64,000 nucleotides of DNA from Cunninghamella blakesleeana. Lineage: Eukaryota > Mucoromycota > Mucoromycetes > Mucorales > Cunninghamellaceae. This document shows, piece by piece, positions 60,249-64,000 of this stretch. Location: assembly GCA_017871115.1 (NCBI GenBank), contig JAFCIZ010000006.1, positions 620,001 to 684,000 of the forward strand, read 5' to 3'. Position 1 is the first letter of the stretch. The number at the start of each line of letters is the position of its first letter. The notes under the pieces were generated by a model. The model was given only the letters and a program-made list of their open reading frames with translations. It was not told the DNA's origin and searched no databases. The position numbers and the translations under genes were made by a program.

Positions 60249-61274
60249 TTACCTAAATTAGGAAAAATTCATATATAAAAATAGCTTTTTGATATGCTTA
60301 CCCCTCTATTTTTTTTTTTTTTTCTTTTCTTTTTTTGATTGTTCTTATTAATTTATTTATTTAGGTTCAAGGATAAATTTGAAGCGACAGAACCAAATAA
60401 TATTTTGTCACTTGATGATATGTACTTACTTTATTATGCCCGTTTTGGAACTGAGAAAGCATTAAAATTAGAACAATTTTACTCTGTACTTAAAATTGCA
60501 TTTCCAGGCCAACCTCCCAAATATATTTTAGAAAATGGAAAAATTATACCGAACAAGTCTAAAAATGGTACAAGTATTAATGGTTTGTCTGTTCATGGTT
60601 TACAAATTAAAATGAATATTTTGCTTGATGAATGTAAGTATCAAAATCTATAGTAGATTATATAATTTAACAAATAAATAGAGTACTTATGACCGTTATC
60701 TATTTATTTATTTATTTTTACTTAAATAGTGGGTACAAATACAACTTGTCAATGGAATAATTGCACTAGCATATTTAGTGATAAAAATAGTTTGGAACAG
60801 CATATTTTAAGTAGTCATTTTTCATGTAAAGAAAAAAATGAAGAGGAAAAAGAAAATCAATCAATTCAATGTGAATGGAATCAATGTACAATAGTATCTA
60901 CCTCTAAAGAAGAAATGATGGAACATCTTCAACAGCAACATTATTCACACTTAGTATCAGCTATAAGTATTGATAATGAAACAAATAGTATCGCTGCGGT
61001 AGGCCAGGAAAAGGATAAGGATAACAATAATAAACAATCTTCTCCTTCATCTTCAGACGACGATCAACAAATAGTAGAATTAAAAGGTATATCATTGATA
61101 GCAGCCCAATTATTACGATGTTTATCAGAAGAGCCTACTAGTGCCATTTATTTCGCACCCATTGAAATTGATCTTGTTAATATTGCAACTAATAATCCGT
61201 CATTATCTTCCTTTGTTTATACAATTCTATCCAACGTTCGAATACATAATGTCACTTCTACTCCAACCATCTAA
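57917..61274 (+). CDS. ARID/RFX/zinc-finger chromatin-remodelling subunit (ARID2/RSC9-like)
   Basis: DNA-binding subunit of a SWI/SNF-class (RSC/PBAF) remodelling complex, nuclear. Exons: 57917-58002, 58113-58206, 58325-58429, 58526-58646, 58744-58905, 58995-60195, 60365-60633, 60730-61274; 860 aa, phases close. Start at 57917 gives MRRLTNTIDRTEEYVNF. The ARID runs over residues ~9-100: FIENLTIFHATKGTTLHAEP, ILGKRRVDLLKLYKIVIGNG, GFDN, then QNRAWKQIGNEFGFP and AYILKGLYIRNL. An armadillo-like helical region follows (ALRFGDDKNTDWALNQLLDL; YIMVASIKILTKIG), then a Ser/Gly-rich linker. The RFX-type winged helix shows EPYRCLGWFKDKFEA and LSLDDMYLLYYARFG, reassembled across an intron. Two C2H2 fingers follow: TTCQWNNCTSIF...H...H and IQCEWNQCTIVS...H...H. 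The domain order ARID-helical-RFX-C2H2 is that of ARID2. Confidence 0.88.
60207..60247. repeat. (AT)n microsatellite in an intron
   Basis: About 20 uninterrupted AT units in the intron between exons 6 and 7 of the ARID gene; likely length-polymorphic. Confidence 0.9.
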
Positions 61275-61437
61275 TCTTTATAAAACAACAACAAAATATA
61301 GATTCATATTTTATATATTATTTAATGATTTTTTAATTTTTATTTTTATTATTCATTTATATATTATTATTATTATTTCGCATTCACTTTTACAATATTA
61401 TATTATTTTATTTGTATACTCAATTAATAACTTGATT

Positions 61438-61468
<31 letters not shown>

Positions 61469-61844
61469 TTATGTAGCATTTTCCAATCATATTAGTCACC
61501 TTTATTTTTATTTTTTATACGTACATATATATTCTTGTCAAAATAAAGAAATAAAAAAAATAAAAAATAAAAAGTCAAGTGCAACTAAATTGTACATATT
61601 AAAACCATCCACTATTCTATTTTTATAAATCATCTGGTAACATAGTTTTTTATTTTTTTATTTTTTACTTTATTAATTTAATTATTATGTTGTACTATTT
61701 GCGCCATATTAAGTAAACTTTTATGTAAAAAAAAAAAATCATACCCTGCAATATTTAAAAAAAGACTTTTTTATTTACTATATTTAGTAAACAAAAAAAG
61801 GTTTAAAACAAAAAATAATCGCTCTTAAAATATATTAAAATGAA
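61275..61844. other. Intergenic, ARID gene 3' end to secreted-protein promoter
   Basis: Terminator region of the ARID gene and upstream DNA of the small secreted protein. A T10/A15 pair at about 61440-61466 could fold as an A/T hairpin. No gene. Confidence 0.5.
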
Positions 61845-61852
61845 TATAAAAG
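61845..61852 (+). promoter_or_regulatory. TATA box of the small secreted protein gene
   Basis: TATAAAAG, a canonical TATA box, followed by GCAGGG and a CT-rich initiator-like stretch (CTTCAATCTTTC). It lies about 70 nt before the 5'-UTR intron donor, a sensible distance for transcription start. Confidence 0.6.
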
Positions 61853-61923
61853 CAGGGTAAACTTCAATCTTTCTTTTTTTTTTTCGTTTTTATAATTATT
61901 ATATTTGTCTAATTATTACCAAC

Positions 61924-62002
61924 GTAAGTAAAATTATTTTTCTTATTATAATGGAGTGAAATTGAAACTAATATGTATATGTTTTTTTTGTAAAAATAAT
62001 AG
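61924..62002 (+). other. Probable 5'-UTR intron
   Basis: Consensus donor GTAAGT at 61924 and acceptor AATAG at 61998-62002 bracket 79 nt ending 10 nt before the ATG at 62013. The size and sites match coding introns elsewhere in the window. No ATG-led frame would be disrupted. Confidence 0.5.
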
Positions 62003-62012
62003 AACATAAAAA

Positions 62013-62279
62013 ATGAAGAGTGTATTATTTGTATTCCTTTTATCTGTTCTCTTAAGCTTTGTCATTGCCGACGAATATAAGAAATATGGTATCTGCTCAT
62101 GTTTTAGACCTGCTTATGATGGCGATTGTTGTATGCGAGTCCATGGTACTATGGAAAAAGGAAGTAACGTTTGCCGTGTACCTACTATTGGTAAACCTGT
62201 TCAAGTATATCAAGCATGCTGTAAGGAAATTAAAGGTACTTCTAAATGTAAAACTGGTTATACTCCTATTGACAATTAG
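62013..62279 (+). CDS. Small secreted cysteine-rich protein
   Basis: Function unknown. 88 aa, single coding exon. Residues 1-19 form a clear signal peptide (MKSVLFVFLLSVLLSFVIA, cleavage likely before DEY). The mature ~69 residues contain eight cysteines in the order C-x1-C-x8-CC-x13-C-x14-CC-x8-C, suggesting four disulphides. Two CC doublets recall hydrophobins, but the spacing and the lack of long hydrophobic loops do not match them. No toxin or enzyme family is recognised. It has a canonical TATA box, a CT-rich start region and a probable 5'-UTR intron, the marks of a strongly expressed gene. Possible roles (wall protein, effector, antimicrobial peptide) are guesses. Confidence 0.82.
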   Translation: MKSVLFVFLLSVLLSFVIADEYKKYGICSCFRPAYDGDCCMRVHGTMEKGSNVCRVPTIGKPVQVYQACCKEIKGTSKCKTGYTPIDN

Positions 62280-62972
62280 TAATTTTTTTTTAAAAATAAA
62301 TAAATAAAATACGTATGTGTGTATGTACGTGTATTTATATTAAAATCAAATAAAATGATGATTTTGGATATTTTATTTTATTTATAAATTTATTTCTACT
62401 AAATAAAGTAAGAATAAAAGGAATAATTCTATATTTAGTTAAATATGAATAGAGACTATCTTTATTTATTTTTTGTGATCGTCCAATCAATAATTTTAAA
62501 AGAACAATATCACATTTTAAAATGTGGGGAGTTTTATAATTACACGTGACATGTCTTGAAAATCTCTACAGATTGAAACTTCTTTTTTAGTAATATATAA
62601 ATCTTCGTTGCTCAGTACTTACTATTCTCTAACCTTTTTCTGTTTTATAAACACTATTTTCTTTATCAGTAAATAAAAGCATACAATTAAACATCGCTCA
62701 TTGATACTTGTTTTTCTATTTTCAAGTCAGCCCTTTGAAGACAGTAAACCCATTATATATTAACATAAAAAAGATAATTATTTAGTAACTGTAATATCAA
62801 AGTACATTGTTTTTATCAATCCACATATATTCAATGAAACGATTTTTTGATATCATTTATTGATGTGAATGATATAATATAATATAAAAATATAAACAGA
62901 TATATGACGTCTACGCGTAGTAATAATAAAAATGGAAATACTTGGTAAAAGTTGAAACGTTGAATGAGAATA

Positions 62973-63014
<42 letters not shown>

Positions 63015-64000
63015 ATTAAAATAAAAACATATCATAAAACTGTTGTTCGTTCTTTCACTTATCTTTTTTGATTATGGGAAAGACTGATGTATTGTACAAA
63101 AGCCAAATGTGACCCCATTAAATGTTCAATTTGGGAATAATACATTGAGTCTACAAAATAAAATAAAAGAATCAATATCAGTACGCCCTACAATCATATC
63201 AAATAAAATAAAAAAATCCTTTTACAATGAAAAGTTTATGTTCATCATATTTAGTTGACTCTGGAAATATATTAGCGCATAGCTTTGGCATTTGCTTATT
63301 GCTATAGCGTAGAATAAAGCGATGCTATTGGATGAAATAGTTTGTTGCATAATTTTTTTAAAAAAAAAGTATACACCCTTTTAATATATAAATTATATAT
63401 AATGTGTTTATATAAACTTATCTATATATATATTATATATAAAAAATATACAATAAAAGCTACTAGCTGTGGTAAAGGATATGGTTGTAAGCGATAATCT
63501 TGGCAAGTATTCTCGTTTTTAAGTATTATTTTACTTGATATTAGTGTATCATATAAATAGTGTTACTCGGTACTTTTATTTATTAATATCACTACTATTA
63601 AAACTATTTAAATAAATTTATATTACTCTATATATATATATATATATATAATTAATAAAAAACTATATGAGCTAAAAAAAATAATATACTAGATTTTTTC
63701 GAAAAAAATAAAAAAAACCTGAGCAAAAAATAGCTTGTGCGGGATTTGAAAGAAAATTGTTTATTTATTTCTCTACCAACTTTTTTCGCTCAATCCTTTT
63801 TTTTTATAATTCCTTTTTTTCATAAACTCTCTATTCATTAATTACTTTTTTTTTTTATTATTATTCCTCACTACTTCTTTTTTTTTAATACACTCTTCTT
63901 TGTTCATTTCTTTTGTTTTAATAAACTGATTTTTATTTATTTTAATAAACCCTTTTTATTCACTATGATTACCTTTAGCTGAAGATTACCAATTATATTA
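62280..64000. other. 1.7-kb terminal region without a recognised gene
   Basis: 3' region of the secreted protein, then AT-rich DNA. It contains CACGTG at 62543-62548, a GACGTCTACGCGTAG palindromic patch near 62906-62920, and microsatellites. CT-rich tracts at 63760-63900 look like the promoter/leader of a gene starting just beyond the right edge; the ATG at 63965 stops after five codons. Confidence 0.45.
62973..63014. repeat. (AT)n(GT)n compound microsatellite
   Basis: Uninterrupted AT units pass directly into GT units; similar compound tract exists near 33596-33630. Confidence 0.9.

Noticed and set aside
63965..64000. Gene start at the right edge (ATG at 63965)
   Set aside because: Frame closes at a TGA after five codons; the true start, if any, lies outside the window.

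Overview
The window is nuclear DNA of a filamentous fungus, most likely an early-diverging Mucoromycota lineage (Mucorales-like). The base composition is very A+T-rich by eye. Most genes carry several short GT-AG introns. Fungal markers are present: an ERG4 sterol reductase, a HAL4/SAT4-type kinase, an external-type NDH-2, alpha-arrestin, Mediator and an ARID/RFX remodeller subunit. Proteins are rich in Asn/Gln/Ser tracts. I could not run a search, so the species is open. Exon models were spliced by hand; a joint was accepted only when the frame closed across it.

Layout. 0-17 kb: the start of a coiled-coil, tail-anchored-looking protein (minus, leaves the window at the left edge), an ENPP-type ectophosphodiesterase (+), an aldo-keto reductase (-), a 16-exon alternative NADH dehydrogenase (+), a VC0807-like multipass membrane protein (+) and Mediator subunit MED17 (-). 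17-24 kb: a KRE6/SKN1-like N-terminal stub (+), an unrecognised acidic/Asn-rich protein (+) and an intronless MRE11 (-). 26-41 kb: a mitochondrial PPR protein (+), a CSC1/TMEM63 channel (-), a HAL-type kinase (-), mitochondrial tRNA 2-thiouridylase (+) and a VAP/Scs2 ER contact protein (-).

42.4-50.5 kb is an accessory island unlike the housekeeping flanks. It holds an orphan exon-like ORF, a repeat array with four near-identical 79-bp cores arranged as a duplicated pair, a 14-exon gene with a PD-(D/E)XK nuclease signature starting 188 bp after the last core, and a complete 2,719-bp Tc1/mariner-type element. The element has 30-bp perfect terminal inverted repeats, a TA target duplication and one in-frame stop in its transposase. 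This island is the most novel part of the window.

51-64 kb returns to ordinary genes: an R3H-associated protein (+), ERG4 (+), an alpha-arrestin (-), an ARID2/RSC9-like chromatin remodeller subunit (+) and a small 8-cysteine secreted protein (+) with its own TATA box and a probable 5'-UTR intron. No tRNA, rRNA or CRISPR was recognised. Neighbouring genes do not form pathways; this is typical eukaryotic order, with divergent pairs sharing promoters and convergent pairs sharing terminators.
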